A DNA stretch of 64,000 nt. It comes from CAJCJE01 sp035948315 (GTDB lineage: Bacteria > Actinomycetota > Actinomycetes > Mycobacteriales > Pseudonocardiaceae). The stretch spans positions 1 to 64,000 of the forward strand of contig DASZJG010000077.1 of assembly GCA_035948315.1 (NCBI GenBank), written 5' to 3'. The notes under the pieces were generated by a model. That model searched no databases. It worked only from the letters and a program-made list of their open reading frames with translations, and was not told the DNA's origin. A program made the position numbers and the translations under genes. Each line of letters starts with the position of its first letter. Within the stretch, counting starts at the first letter, position 1. Positions 16,450 through 24,778 of the stretch are shown in pieces.

Positions 16450-17157
16450 ATGACCAGCCCGTACGGCCCGCCGGGCGGCAATGATCCACAGCAGTGGGGT
16501 CAGCAACCGCCCTACGGCGGAGCTCAGCCGCCGGGCTCGGAGGGCGCGCCGGGTTCGGGCGGGTTCCCCGCCCAGCCGCCCGGCTACGGTCAGCAGCCCG
16601 GTTACGGTCAGCCGCAGTACGGCCAACAACCGCAGTACGGCCAGCAGCCCGGTTACGGTCAGCAGCAACAGCAGCCGGGTTACGGCCAGCCGCAGTACGG
16701 CCAGCAACAGCAGCCGGGCTACGGTCAGCAGCCGAACCCGACGCAGCAGTACGCGCCCTACGGCCAGCAGCCGGGCCAGCCCGGCTACGGCCAACAGCAG
16801 TACGGGCAGCAGAACTTCACCGAGGGCAGCACCGACGGCCGGAAGAAGACCGGCATGTGGATCATCATCGCGGTGGTGGTCGTGGTGATCGTCGCGGTGC
16901 TGGCGATTCTCGCGTTCGTGTGGCCGGGCTTTCTCAACAAGCAGGTGCTCAGCCAGACCGATCTGCAGAGCGGCGTCACCAAGATCCTCAACCAGACCTA
17001 CAAGGACAACGCGACCAACGTGTCCTGCCCGGCTAACGAAGCGGTGACCGTCGGCAACTCCTTCACCTGCACGGCAACCATCGGCGGCCAGACCAAGCAC
17101 GTCCAGGTGACCGTGAAGACCACCGACGGCGTCTACGAGGTCGCCGAGCCGAACTGA
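16450..17157 (+). CDS. DUF4333 membrane protein with Gln/Gly/Tyr-rich repeat tail
   Basis: A 235-residue membrane protein. Residues 1-130 are a low-complexity cytoplasmic region of repeated GYGQQ, PQYGQQ and QPGYGQ units. A membrane helix (MWIIIAVVVVVIVAVLAILA) is at about 138-157. The extracytoplasmic end is a DUF4333 domain with the usual cysteine pair (VSCPANEAV and FTCTATIGG) and a TDLQSGVTKIL helix. DUF4333 proteins are common in actinobacteria and have no known function. The position after helY matches M. tuberculosis Rv2091c. GGAGG lies about ten bases before the ATG. It converges on the HAD gene with a 25-base overlap. Confidence 0.85.
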   Translation: MTSPYGPPGGNDPQQWGQQPPYGGAQPPGSEGAPGSGGFPAQPPGYGQQPGYGQPQYGQQPQYGQQPGYGQQQQQPGYGQPQYGQQQQPGYGQQPNPTQQYAPYGQQPGQPGYGQQQYGQQNFTEGSTDGRKKTGMWIIIAVVVVVIVAVLAILAFVWPGFLNKQVLSQTDLQSGVTKILNQTYKDNATNVSCPANEAVTVGNSFTCTATIGGQTKHVQVTVKTTDGVYEVAEPN

Positions 17158-17792
17158 GCCACCGAGACTCGACCATCCACATAGGACACCGAGTTCAGGT
17201 CCGGCACGATCACGTCGGCGGCGCCGAGTTCGTCCGCGCCGTGCGACGTGGTGACCGCGATGACCCGTGCCCCCGCGGCCCTACCCGCGCGCACGCCCGC
17301 TGGCGCGTCCTCGATCACCACGCACTCGGCCGGGTTCACCCCGAGTTGGCGCGCGGCGAGCAGGTAGCCCTCCGGATCGGGCTTGCCGTTGGTGACCGAG
17401 TCGGCGGTGACCAGCACCTGCGGCGTCGGCAGCTCGGCGGCCTTGAGCCGCGCGGTGACCAGCGCCAGGTTGCCCGAGGTGACCACCGCCCACGGCACCC
17501 CGGCATCGCTGAGCGTCTCCAGCAGCGCGTGCGAGTTGGCGTAGGCGCGCACGCCGCGGGTGTCGGCGACCTCCAGGTCGTCGAGCCGGGTGAGTGCGGC
17601 GCGGAAACCCTCGCCGGGCACCAGTTCGCTGATCGTCTCCGCGGAGGGCCGACCGTGGCAGACCGCCAACACCGCGTCGGCGTCGAAGCCGTACTCGGCC
17701 GACCAGGTCCGCCAGGCGCGTTCCACGGCGGGGATCGAGTCGATCAGGGTTCCATCGGCGTCGAACAGCACGGCAGCGCAGGTGAACTCCAT
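17133..17792 (-). CDS. HAD-superfamily phosphatase (subfamily IA)
   Basis: A 219-residue HAD hydrolase. Motif I is FDADGTLIDS (residues 10-19), motif II is the serine/threonine in VVTSGN near 110, motif III the lysine in TNGKPDPEGYLLAA, and motif IV the acidic pair in VIEDAPAGVRAG. The helical cap of about 65 residues sits after motif I, as in sugar phosphatases and phosphoglycolate phosphatases. It probably dephosphorylates a small sugar phosphate. A TAGGCT hexamer lies seven bases before the ATG, so the transcript may be leaderless. Confidence 0.88.
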   Translation of the reverse strand: MEFTCAAVLFDADGTLIDSIPAVERAWRTWSAEYGFDADAVLAVCHGRPSAETISELVPGEGFRAALTRLDDLEVADTRGVRAYANSHALLETLSDAGVPWAVVTSGNLALVTARLKAAELPTPQVLVTADSVTNGKPDPEGYLLAARQLGVNPAECVVIEDAPAGVRAGRAAGARVIAVTTSHGADELGAADVIVPDLNSVSYVDGRVSVAQFGSATS

Positions 17793-17802
17793 GCCGCCAA
17801 GC

Positions 17803-18756
17803 CTACGGGCGGTTGTTCGCGAGAGCCTTGGTGAGCCGGTCCACGGAGGAGCCGATGCCCCAGCGTTCGCGCAGTTCGGCCAGTCGGTCCGGGTCGACGG
17901 GCTCGGTGGGCAGCACGTCGTCCGGGCGGTCCATGACGATCGGCGCGTCGGTGACCACGTTGACCACGCCGGGCGCGGCCGTCAGGTAGGCAGCGGCCTC
18001 CTCCAGCCTCGCGATGGTCTTGGCGGGCAGGCTCTTGTCCTTGTCGATCGCGGCCCGCAGCAGGCCGGTGAGGCTGCCGAACTGGGTGATCAGCTTCGCC
18101 GCCGTCTTCTCGCCGATGCCGGCGACACCGGGCAGCCCGTCCGACGGATCGCCGCGCAGCACGGACATGTCCGCGTAGGCCGGGCCGGGATGGCCGGCCG
18201 GGAGGGCATAGCGCTCGGCGAGTTCCGCGGTGCCCAGCGTTTCCGCCTTGGCCCAGCCCTTGCCGACGTAGATGACGACGGCCCGGGTCGGCTCCTCGCG
18301 GATCACCTGGAACAGGTCGCGGTCGCCGGTGATCACCTCGACCGGGGCACGGGTCTCGGTCGCGGTCAGCGTGCCGATCACGTCGTCCGCCTCATACCCG
18401 TGCGCCAGCGCGGTCGCGATGCCGAACGCGGCGAGCACGTCGCGGATGATCGGCACCTGCGGGGTCAGCGTGTCCGGCACCTCCTCGACGTCGATCCCGT
18501 CCGCTTCCTCGGCGACCCGGTGCGCCTTGTAGCTGGGCAGCGCGGCCACTCGGAACGCCGGCCGCCAGTCCGCGTCCAGACACGCGACCAGCCTGCTCGG
18601 GTGTCGGTCGGTGACGATCCGCGCGATCGTGTCGGTGAAACCACGCACCGCGTTCACCGGGGTACCGTCCGGCGCGGTCATCGAGTCGGGCAGCGCGTAG
18701 TAGGCGCGGAAGTAGAGGCTGGCCGAGTCGAGCAGGGCCAGTGGGGCCGTGGTCAT
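17803..18756 (-). CDS. 5'-3' exonuclease (PolI N-terminal-domain type)
   Basis: A 317-residue stand-alone 5' nuclease resembling the N-terminal domain of DNA polymerase I and M. tuberculosis Rv2090. Visible are the N-terminal LLDSASLYFRAYYALP, the acidic-metal segments EADDVIGTL and VITGDRDLFQ, then the helix-hairpin-helix GDPSDGLPGVAGIGEKTAAK (20 residues), which binds DNA. It removes RNA primers or flaps in repair and replication. The spacing to the HAD gene is ten bases on the same strand, but each has its own TANNNT element seven bases before the ATG. Confidence 0.93.
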   Translation of the reverse strand: MTTAPLALLDSASLYFRAYYALPDSMTAPDGTPVNAVRGFTDTIARIVTDRHPSRLVACLDADWRPAFRVAALPSYKAHRVAEEADGIDVEEVPDTLTPQVPIIRDVLAAFGIATALAHGYEADDVIGTLTATETRAPVEVITGDRDLFQVIREEPTRAVVIYVGKGWAKAETLGTAELAERYALPAGHPGPAYADMSVLRGDPSDGLPGVAGIGEKTAAKLITQFGSLTGLLRAAIDKDKSLPAKTIARLEEAAAYLTAAPGVVNVVTDAPIVMDRPDDVLPTEPVDPDRLAELRERWGIGSSVDRLTKALANNRP

Positions 18757-18824
18757 GACGCCGAACCTACCGCCGTCCGCCCGGCATCAGCACGCCAACG
18801 CGCGCGCCCACTAGGCTTTCGACC

Positions 18825-19964
18825 ATGTCGACACTGTCTGCCGTCCCCGACGTTGCCGCGCTGCGGGCCCGACTCCTGCGTGCGCGTCAGGCCGCGGCAC
18901 GGGCCGGGGTGGACGCCCTCGTGGTCGCGCCCGGTTCGGACCTGCGGTACCTGCTCGGCGCCGTGGGGACCTCCTTCGAGCGGCTGACCGCGTTCGTCCT
19001 GCCCGCCGACGGCGTCGACGCCGTGCCGACCCTCGTGGTGCCGAAGCTGGAAGCACCCGGTTACGCCGACGTACCCACCGACGACCTCGGCGTGCGCGTC
19101 GCCACCTGGGTCGACGGGGAGAACCCGTACCGACTCGCGCACGGCGTGCTCGGCGCGGGTTCGACGAAGCTGGCCGTGTCCGACATGACGCCCGCGCTGC
19201 ACGTGCTCGGCCTGCGCGACGAGGCGCCCGGCGTCGGCCAGGTGCTGGCCGGGCCGGTGCTGCGCGAACTGCGGATGCGCAAGGACGCGACCGAGATCGC
19301 CGCGCTGCGCGAGGCAGGCGCCGCGATCGACCGGGTGCACGCGCGGGTCGGCGAATGGCTGCGCGCCGGCCGGACCGAGGCCGAGGTGGCCGCCGACATC
19401 GCCGCGGCGATCGTGGCCGAGGGGCATGAACTCGCCGAGTTCGTGATCGTCGGCTCCGGCCCGAACGGCGCCAGCCCGCACCACGAGGTGTCCGAGCGGG
19501 TCATCGAGGCGGGCGACGTGGTGGTCGTGGACATCGGCGGACCGGTGGCCTCCGGCTACAACTCCGACTCCACCCGCACCTACGTGCTCGGCGAGCCGAA
19601 CCACGACGACGTCGCCGCGACCTACGCAGTGTTGCAGCGCGCCCAGCAGGCGGCCGTGGACGCGGTCAAGCCAGGTGTGACCGCGGAGGCGATCGACGCG
19701 GCGGCACGCGAGGTCATCGCGGCGGCCGGCTTCGGCGAGTACTTCATCCACCGCACCGGCCACGGCATCGGCCTTGACGTGCACGAGGACCCGTACATCG
19801 TCGGCGGCAACACGCTGGCGGTAGAGCCGGGCATGGCGTTCAGCATCGAGCCCGGCATCTACCAGCCCGGCCGGTGGGGCGCGCGGATCGAGGACATCGT
19901 GGTGGTCACCGAGACCGGCGTCGAGTCGGTCAACAACCGTCCACACGGGCTGGTCTCGGTATGA
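18825..19964 (+). CDS. M24-family metallopeptidase (Xaa-Pro aminopeptidase type)
   Basis: A 379-residue creatinase/prolidase-fold peptidase. The ~150-residue N-terminal domain is followed by the pita-bread catalytic domain with dinuclear metal ligands in VVVDIGGPVASGYNSDSTRT (two aspartates), HRTGHGIGLDVHEDP (histidine), AFSIEPGIY and RIEDIV (two glutamates). It cleaves an N-terminal residue before proline, or dipeptides. It corresponds in position to PepE/Rv2089c of M. tuberculosis. The ATG follows TAGGCT by seven bases. Its stop overlaps the AsnC-type regulator start as ATGA. Confidence 0.93.
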   Translation: MSTLSAVPDVAALRARLLRARQAAARAGVDALVVAPGSDLRYLLGAVGTSFERLTAFVLPADGVDAVPTLVVPKLEAPGYADVPTDDLGVRVATWVDGENPYRLAHGVLGAGSTKLAVSDMTPALHVLGLRDEAPGVGQVLAGPVLRELRMRKDATEIAALREAGAAIDRVHARVGEWLRAGRTEAEVAADIAAAIVAEGHELAEFVIVGSGPNGASPHHEVSERVIEAGDVVVVDIGGPVASGYNSDSTRTYVLGEPNHDDVAATYAVLQRAQQAAVDAVKPGVTAEAIDAAAREVIAAAGFGEYFIHRTGHGIGLDVHEDPYIVGGNTLAVEPGMAFSIEPGIYQPGRWGARIEDIVVVTETGVESVNNRPHGLVSV

Positions 19965-20410
19965 GCGCACTGGAACCGATCGATCGCGCGATTCTGCGCG
20001 AACTCGTCGTCGACGGCAGATGCAGCTTCACCGATCTGGCCGAACGGGTCGGGCTCAGCGTTTCCGCCGTGCACCAACGGGTTCGTCGGCTCGAACAGCG
20101 CGGCGTGCTGCACGGCTACGCGGCCCGCGTCGACTACAGCGAACTCGACCTGCCGCTGACCGCGCTGATCTCGCTGACCCCGATCGACCCGGCCGCGCCG
20201 GACGACTATCCCGCGCGCCTACAGCACCTTTCGCAGATCGAGTCGTGCTACTCGGTCGCTGGCGACGAGTCCTACATCCTGGTGGTGCGGGTGGCCTCGC
20301 CGTTGGCGCTGGAGGACCTGCTGCGCCAGATCCGCGAGTCCGCGAACGTCTCCACCCGTACGACCGTGGTGCTGTCCACGCCCTACGAGGCGCGCCCCCC
20401 GGCGGTCTGA
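19961..20410 (+). CDS. Lrp/AsnC-family transcriptional regulator
   Basis: A 149-residue Lrp/AsnC protein. The winged helix is at residues 5-60 (LEPIDRAILRELVVDGRCSF, TDLAERVGLSVSAVHQRVRRLE), followed by the ~80-residue RAM effector domain with SVAGDESYILVVRVASPLALEDLL. ATG 19961 overlaps the M24 peptidase stop by four bases, so the two are co-translated. Lrp-family regulators usually sense amino acids, which would fit control of a peptidase that releases them. The stop abuts the stop of the convergent ArsR-type gene. Confidence 0.9.
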   Translation: MSALEPIDRAILRELVVDGRCSFTDLAERVGLSVSAVHQRVRRLEQRGVLHGYAARVDYSELDLPLTALISLTPIDPAAPDDYPARLQHLSQIESCYSVAGDESYILVVRVASPLALEDLLRQIRESANVSTRTTVVLSTPYEARPPAV

Positions 20411-21106
20411 TCAGGCCGCCTCGCGCAGCCGCACCGCGTCGATGTCGACGCCGAGCCTGGCCATGGGTTCGCGGGCCGAGTCGTCGATCGAGACGGCCCG
20501 GTTGCCGGTCGGCCGCAGCCAGCCGGCGTCGATGGCACGGTGCAACAGGGCGGACGGGAGGCTGCCGCTGAGGTGCTCGCGCCGCTCCGTCCAATCAAGA
20601 CACTCCTTGAGCAGCGGTCGTCTGCTCGACCGAACCGGCTCGATGCCCAGCGCGGCAACGGTTGCCGCGCCGTCCTCGGTCAGGTGCAGGCCGTTGTCGA
20701 CCTCGACGAGACCGGCCTCGATCATGCCGGTGCGCAGCGCGACGCCGAGCCGGCCGGCCAGGTGGTCGTAGCAGGTACGGGCCAGCGCCAGCTTGCCGGC
20801 GCGGATGCTCGCGCGCAGGCCGCGCGGCGGGTGGTGGTCGGCGTGCTCGGCGAGCCGCTCGATCAGTTCGGCGACGCGTTCGTCCTCGATTCGCACATAG
20901 CGGTGCCGGCCCTGCCGCACGGTCGCCACGAACCCGGCCTCGGTCAGCCGGTGCACGTGTTCGGTCGCGGTGGACGGCGCGACCTCCGCCGTTCTGGCGA
21001 GTTCGCCGACGGTCCAGGCGCGACCGTCGAGCAGGGCGAGACACATGCTCGCCCGGCTCGGATCGGCCAGCACGGCGGCCACATCGGCGAGACCGATGGT
21101 TTCCAT
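20411..21106 (-). CDS. ArsR-type winged-helix regulator with extended C-terminus
   Basis: A 231-residue protein with an N-terminal ArsR-like winged helix (LADPSRASMCLALLDGRAWT, VGELARTAEVAPSTATEHVHRL). About 130 further residues contain RAGKLALARTCYDHLAGRLGVAL, a segment seen in longer ArsR/HTH_20-type regulators of actinobacteria. There are no obvious cysteine metal ligands in the recognition helix; a CYDHLAGRLG motif lies in the C-terminal half. The ATG follows AGGCTA (TAGCCT on the coding strand) by six bases. The target is unknown and no co-directional neighbour is attached. Confidence 0.82.
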   Translation of the reverse strand: METIGLADVAAVLADPSRASMCLALLDGRAWTVGELARTAEVAPSTATEHVHRLTEAGFVATVRQGRHRYVRIEDERVAELIERLAEHADHHPPRGLRASIRAGKLALARTCYDHLAGRLGVALRTGMIEAGLVEVDNGLHLTEDGAATVAALGIEPVRSSRRPLLKECLDWTERREHLSGSLPSALLHRAIDAGWLRPTGNRAVSIDDSAREPMARLGVDIDAVRLREAA

Positions 21107-21149
21107 GACTCCAGGCTAGGCCGGTGACCGTGCGGCCACGACCGAAACG

Positions 21150-22232
21150 TCAACCGCCCGAGCCGACGGTCGGCGCCGGCCGCAGCACCCCGTCCGGGCC
21201 GGGCAGGCAGGCCGCCGAGGAGTTGGTGGTGGGCAGGAACTCGGACAGGCACTGGCCGAACGCGGCATAGCCGGCGGCGTTCGGGTGGAACGAGGACTGC
21301 AACGAGTGCCCGGCGCGGTCCGCGTTGGTGATGTCCTGCCAGGCCACGGTCAACCGGGTGAACCACTCGCCCTTGGCACCGTTGCCGCCGGAGCACGCCT
21401 CGTGGCCGATGCCGGCGCCAGCCAGGTCGAGGTACCGCGCGCCCGCCGTGCTGGCCGCCTTGGCAAGCCCGTTGTCCAGGATCTCGATACCGGTGTTGCG
21501 CACCCACTTCAGGTCCGCCGTCTGAAATGGACACCCGGCGACGCTGTCCAGGCCGGGTGCGATGTCCGGCCCGATCGGCGCGGCGTAGGACTGGAGTACG
21601 AGCTGGTAGCTGCTGGGGGAGTAGCCGGCATGGGCCATCACGTTCTTGATGTCCCCGAGCACCTTCTCGACCTTCGGGATCATCGCGTCGACCTTGTGCT
21701 GCCAGGTCGGCGTGTACCCGTAGCTGCACCCCTTCTGGCCGGGCCCGAGTTCCGCGCCGATGCACGCGTCGACGATCTGCGAGAAGTGCGGATCGTCGTT
21801 GGCTCCGTCGCCGACCAGGATCGCCGCGATCCGGTTGTGCGCCGCGATCGGCGCCAACTGTGCCGCCTGCGACGGTTCGGTGTAGTGCGTGGTCTTGCCA
21901 AGGCCGATGACCGGGGAGTCCGCGCCGGAGCAGGCCAGGTTGAACCGCTTGGTCACGCCCACCAACGAGATGTCCGCGATCTCGGCGTGCGGCGAACGGT
22001 GACACCAGTCACCGTTCGCGCCGTCGGTGCCCGGCGTGTAGTCGCCGGCACCCTCGCCGGAGATCGTGGAGTCGCCCATGGTCACCACGGCCACCGGCGC
22101 GTTCGCCGGCGGGCCGATGTGCTGGACCGGGCGCGGCGGGATCACCGGCACATCGGTGACCAGCACGAACGCGGCGATCACCAGGACAACGGCCAGGACG
22201 GACCAGGTGAGCCGTTGGTTCGGTGATCGCAC
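21150..22232 (-). CDS. Exported SGNH/GDSL-family hydrolase
   Basis: A 360-residue protein with an N-terminal membrane anchor or signal (LTWSVLAVVLVIAAFVLVTD) and an SGNH-hydrolase core. Block I is VVTMGDSTISGEGAG (catalytic serine near residue 54), later LVGDGANDDPHF takes the glycine/asparagine block, and SSFHPNAAGYAAFG near the C-terminus supplies the D/S-x-x-H block, here with serine and asparagine flanking the histidine. Several cysteines suggest disulfides. It probably hydrolyses esters outside the cell. GTG 22232 follows TAGACT by six bases, a leaderless start. Confidence 0.87.
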   Translation of the reverse strand: MRSPNQRLTWSVLAVVLVIAAFVLVTDVPVIPPRPVQHIGPPANAPVAVVTMGDSTISGEGAGDYTPGTDGANGDWCHRSPHAEIADISLVGVTKRFNLACSGADSPVIGLGKTTHYTEPSQAAQLAPIAAHNRIAAILVGDGANDDPHFSQIVDACIGAELGPGQKGCSYGYTPTWQHKVDAMIPKVEKVLGDIKNVMAHAGYSPSSYQLVLQSYAAPIGPDIAPGLDSVAGCPFQTADLKWVRNTGIEILDNGLAKAASTAGARYLDLAGAGIGHEACSGGNGAKGEWFTRLTVAWQDITNADRAGHSLQSSFHPNAAGYAAFGQCLSEFLPTTNSSAACLPGPDGVLRPAPTVGSGG

Positions 22233-22249
22233 ACGTCCAGTCTAGAGAT

Positions 22250-23650
22250 CTACGCCTTGGCCCAGTGCTGCTGTCCTGCTTCGGGCAGCGTGCCGATCGG
22301 GTCGTAGTACGGGTACTGGCGCGCGAGTGCCTCAGCGTCCGCCAACTCGATGCCGGTGCGGTAGTTCTTGGTCCAGTAGGACACGCCCAGTTCGCGGTCG
22401 TAGGAGGCGAGCTGGTGCACCCAGCGCTTGCCGACGTAGGGCACGTCGCAGACGATCCGCGGGGTCGCGTAGCCGGGCAAGTAGCCCATGATCGCGTGCT
22501 GGAGGTCCTGCGCCTCCCAGACCGCGGTCCGCCAGTGCTCGGCGTTGGGGATCATGTCGCACATGTAGAAGTAGTACGGCAGGATGTTCGCCTCGCCCTG
22601 CAACGCGAAGCACAGGTCGAGCAGGTCCTTCGGGGTGGCGTTCACGCCGCGCATCAGCACGCCCTGGTTGCGGACGTCCCGCACGCCCGCGTCCAGTGCC
22701 GCGTGTGCGGCCTCCGCGACCAGCGGGGTCACCGACTGGGCGTGGTTGACGTGGGTGTGGATGGCCAGGTTCACGCCGCGCCGCCGCGCCGTGCCGGCGA
22801 CCCGCGCGAGACCCTCGACGACGCGCGGCTGCAACCAGTGCTGAGGCAGGCCGGCGAGCGCCTTGGTGGCGAGCCGGATGTCGCGCACGGTCTCGATGTC
22901 CAGCAGGCGCATCAGGAACGCCTCCAGCTGGTGCCACGGCACGTTGGCCACGTCACCACCGGAGACGACCACGTCTCGCACGCCGGGTGTGCGCTTGAGG
23001 TAGTCGATCATCGCGTCCTGCCGGTCGACCGGCTTGAGCAGGAGCTTGTGCTTCTCGACGGTGTTGGTCGAGTTGCCGACCAGGTCCATCCGGGTGCAGT
23101 GCCCGCAGTACTGGGGGCAGGTGGACACCAGTTCGGCCAGCACCTTGGTGGGGTAGCGGTGGGTCAACCCCTCGACGACCCACATCTCCGCCTCGTGCAG
23201 CGAGTCCCGCGTCGCGTACGGGTGGCTCGGCCACTCCGCGTCCCGGTCCGTCTTGACCGGGATCATGTACCGGCGGATCGGGTCCGCGTAGAACGCCTCG
23301 GTGAAGTCCTCTGCGGACGCGTTCGGCACCATCGTGTTGAGCATCTGCGGCGGGACCAGCATGGACATGGTCGCCAGCTGCTCCTGGTCGGCGGCCAGGT
23401 CCTCGTAGAAGCGCTCGTCGAGCAGGTCGCCCATGAGGTTGCGCAGCTGCTTGATGTTCTTCACGCAGTGCACGCGCTGCCACTGGGCGTCGCGCCACTG
23501 GGCCTCGGTCACGTCTCGCCAGCCGGGGAACCGTCGCCAGTCGGGTTCGACGAGTTCGCGCCGAACGTACTCATACGGCTGGTGGCCGGCCTGCACCACA
23601 GCGTCGGCGACGGTGGTCGCCTGGCTGGTAGCTTCGACGACGAGTGTCAT
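22250..23650 (-). CDS. kamA: KamA-family radical SAM lysine 2,3-aminomutase
   Basis: A 466-residue radical SAM enzyme with the cluster motif C178-PQY-C182-GH-C185. It is the first step of lysine fermentation through 3,6-diaminohexanoate: it moves the alpha amino group of lysine to carbon 3 using SAM, an iron-sulfur cluster and PLP. Relatives carry a PLP lysine in a PGGGGK-like loop; here the matching place reads VPYVGKRW, keeping G-K but not the glycine run. The ATG has GAGGAGAAGG before it. It diverges from kdd and the rest of the pathway across a 78-base AT-rich region. Confidence 0.9.
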   Translation of the reverse strand: MTLVVEATSQATTVADAVVQAGHQPYEYVRRELVEPDWRRFPGWRDVTEAQWRDAQWQRVHCVKNIKQLRNLMGDLLDERFYEDLAADQEQLATMSMLVPPQMLNTMVPNASAEDFTEAFYADPIRRYMIPVKTDRDAEWPSHPYATRDSLHEAEMWVVEGLTHRYPTKVLAELVSTCPQYCGHCTRMDLVGNSTNTVEKHKLLLKPVDRQDAMIDYLKRTPGVRDVVVSGGDVANVPWHQLEAFLMRLLDIETVRDIRLATKALAGLPQHWLQPRVVEGLARVAGTARRRGVNLAIHTHVNHAQSVTPLVAEAAHAALDAGVRDVRNQGVLMRGVNATPKDLLDLCFALQGEANILPYYFYMCDMIPNAEHWRTAVWEAQDLQHAIMGYLPGYATPRIVCDVPYVGKRWVHQLASYDRELGVSYWTKNYRTGIELADAEALARQYPYYDPIGTLPEAGQQHWAKA

Positions 23651-23728
23651 ACCTTCTCCTCAGCGTCTGGATCGCGTAAATATATACTGCCATGGCGTCC
23701 AGATAACGTAAATCTTCTCGGAGGTGGT
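23651..23728. promoter_or_regulatory. Divergent kamA/kdd promoter region
   Basis: This 78-base spacer is much richer in A and T than its surroundings. It holds TATACT (23683-23688) as a plus-strand -10 candidate and TATATT on the minus strand at nearly the same place, so the two promoters overlap. TCTGGA at 23666-23671 and TCCAGA at 23698-23703 form an inverted repeat, each followed by CGTAAAT at a similar distance (GCGTAAAT and ACGTAAAT). This is a plausible operator for joint control, but no cognate regulator is adjacent. Confidence 0.6.
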
Positions 23729-24778
23729 GTGACGGTGTCGACGTCCTCGATCGGCCTGCACCGGGTGCTGGAACCGGCGGGCGTGCTGCCCCAGCAGGCG
23801 CAACGCCTGGACACCGACCCCGAGCCACGCGCCGACGAGGTGGTCATCGCGGTCGAGCGGCTCAACCTCGACGCGGCCTCCTACCGGCAGCTGCGCGAGG
23901 TTCACGGCACCGGCGAGAAGATCCGTGCGGCCGTGCTGGAGATCATCGAGAACCGGGGCAAAATGCAGAACCCGGTCACCGGATCGGGTGGCATGCTGCT
24001 CGGGCGCGTCGCGGCGGTCGGCCCGGACTCGCCGCTGGGTCTGCGCGTGGGCGACCGGGTGGCCACGCTCGTCTCGCTGACCCTGACGCCGCTGCGCATC
24101 ACCGACGGCCTGCGCGACTGGGACGGTCTCGGCGAACAGGTCCCGTGCGCGGGCACGGCCGTGCTGTTCGGTCGCTCCATCGCCGCCGTCCTCCCCTCCG
24201 ACCTGCCCGAACCGCTCGCGCTGTCCGTGCTCGACGTGTGCGGTGCGCCCGCGCTCACCGAGCGGGTCGTGCGCCGCAAGGCGGCCGAACGCGGACACGC
24301 GCCGTCGGTCTGCGTGCTCGGCGGAGCCGGCAAGTCCGGTTCGCTCTCACTCGCCGCCGCGCGGCGCGCGGGCGCCGGTCGTCTGGTGGGGCTCGTACCC
24401 CATGATCGGGAAGCCGAATCACTGCGCGCCTCGGGCCTGGCCGACGAGATCGTGCTGGCCGACGCCCGTGACCCGGTCGCGCTGGCCAGTGCCATCGGCG
24501 AACAGGTCGACGTGACCGTCGTCTGCGTGGACGTGCCCGGCTGCGAACACGGCGCCATCCTGGCCACCGCCGACGGTGGCACGGTGATCTTCTTCTCGAT
24601 GGCCACCTCGTTCTCCGCGGCCGCCCTCGGCGCCGAGGGCGTGGCCGCCGACGTGGAGATGCTCATCGGCAACGGCTACGTGCCCGGCCACGCCGAATTC
24701 GCCCTCAACCTGCTGCGCACCGAGCCGGGGGTGCGCGGCCTGTTCGAGGCCCGAGAAGGGCAGACTCTGAGGACATGA
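23729..24778 (+). CDS. kdd: L-erythro-3,5-diaminohexanoate dehydrogenase
   Basis: A 349-residue NAD-binding dehydrogenase of the Kdd type, which oxidises 3,5-diaminohexanoate to 5-amino-3-oxohexanoate in the lysine pathway. The nucleotide-binding loop is SVCVLGGAGKSGSLSLAAAR near residue 205. The N-terminal catalytic half contains VTGSGGMLLGRVAAVGPDSP. The position between kamA and kamDE supports the assignment. GGAGG lies at 23720-23724: GTG 23729 is 4 bases after it and a second GTG at 23735 is 10 bases after it, so the start could be two codons later. The stop overlaps the next ATG. Confidence 0.9.
   Translation: MTVSTSSIGLHRVLEPAGVLPQQAQRLDTDPEPRADEVVIAVERLNLDAASYRQLREVHGTGEKIRAAVLEIIENRGKMQNPVTGSGGMLLGRVAAVGPDSPLGLRVGDRVATLVSLTLTPLRITDGLRDWDGLGEQVPCAGTAVLFGRSIAAVLPSDLPEPLALSVLDVCGAPALTERVVRRKAAERGHAPSVCVLGGAGKSGSLSLAAARRAGAGRLVGLVPHDREAESLRASGLADEIVLADARDPVALASAIGEQVDVTVVCVDVPGCEHGAILATADGGTVIFFSMATSFSAAALGAEGVAADVEMLIGNGYVPGHAEFALNLLRTEPGVRGLFEAREGQTLRT

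Noticed and set aside
16580..16810. Intergenic tandem repeat or CRISPR-like array
   Set aside because: The repeated bases encode in-frame GYGQQ/PQYGQQ units of the DUF4333 protein.
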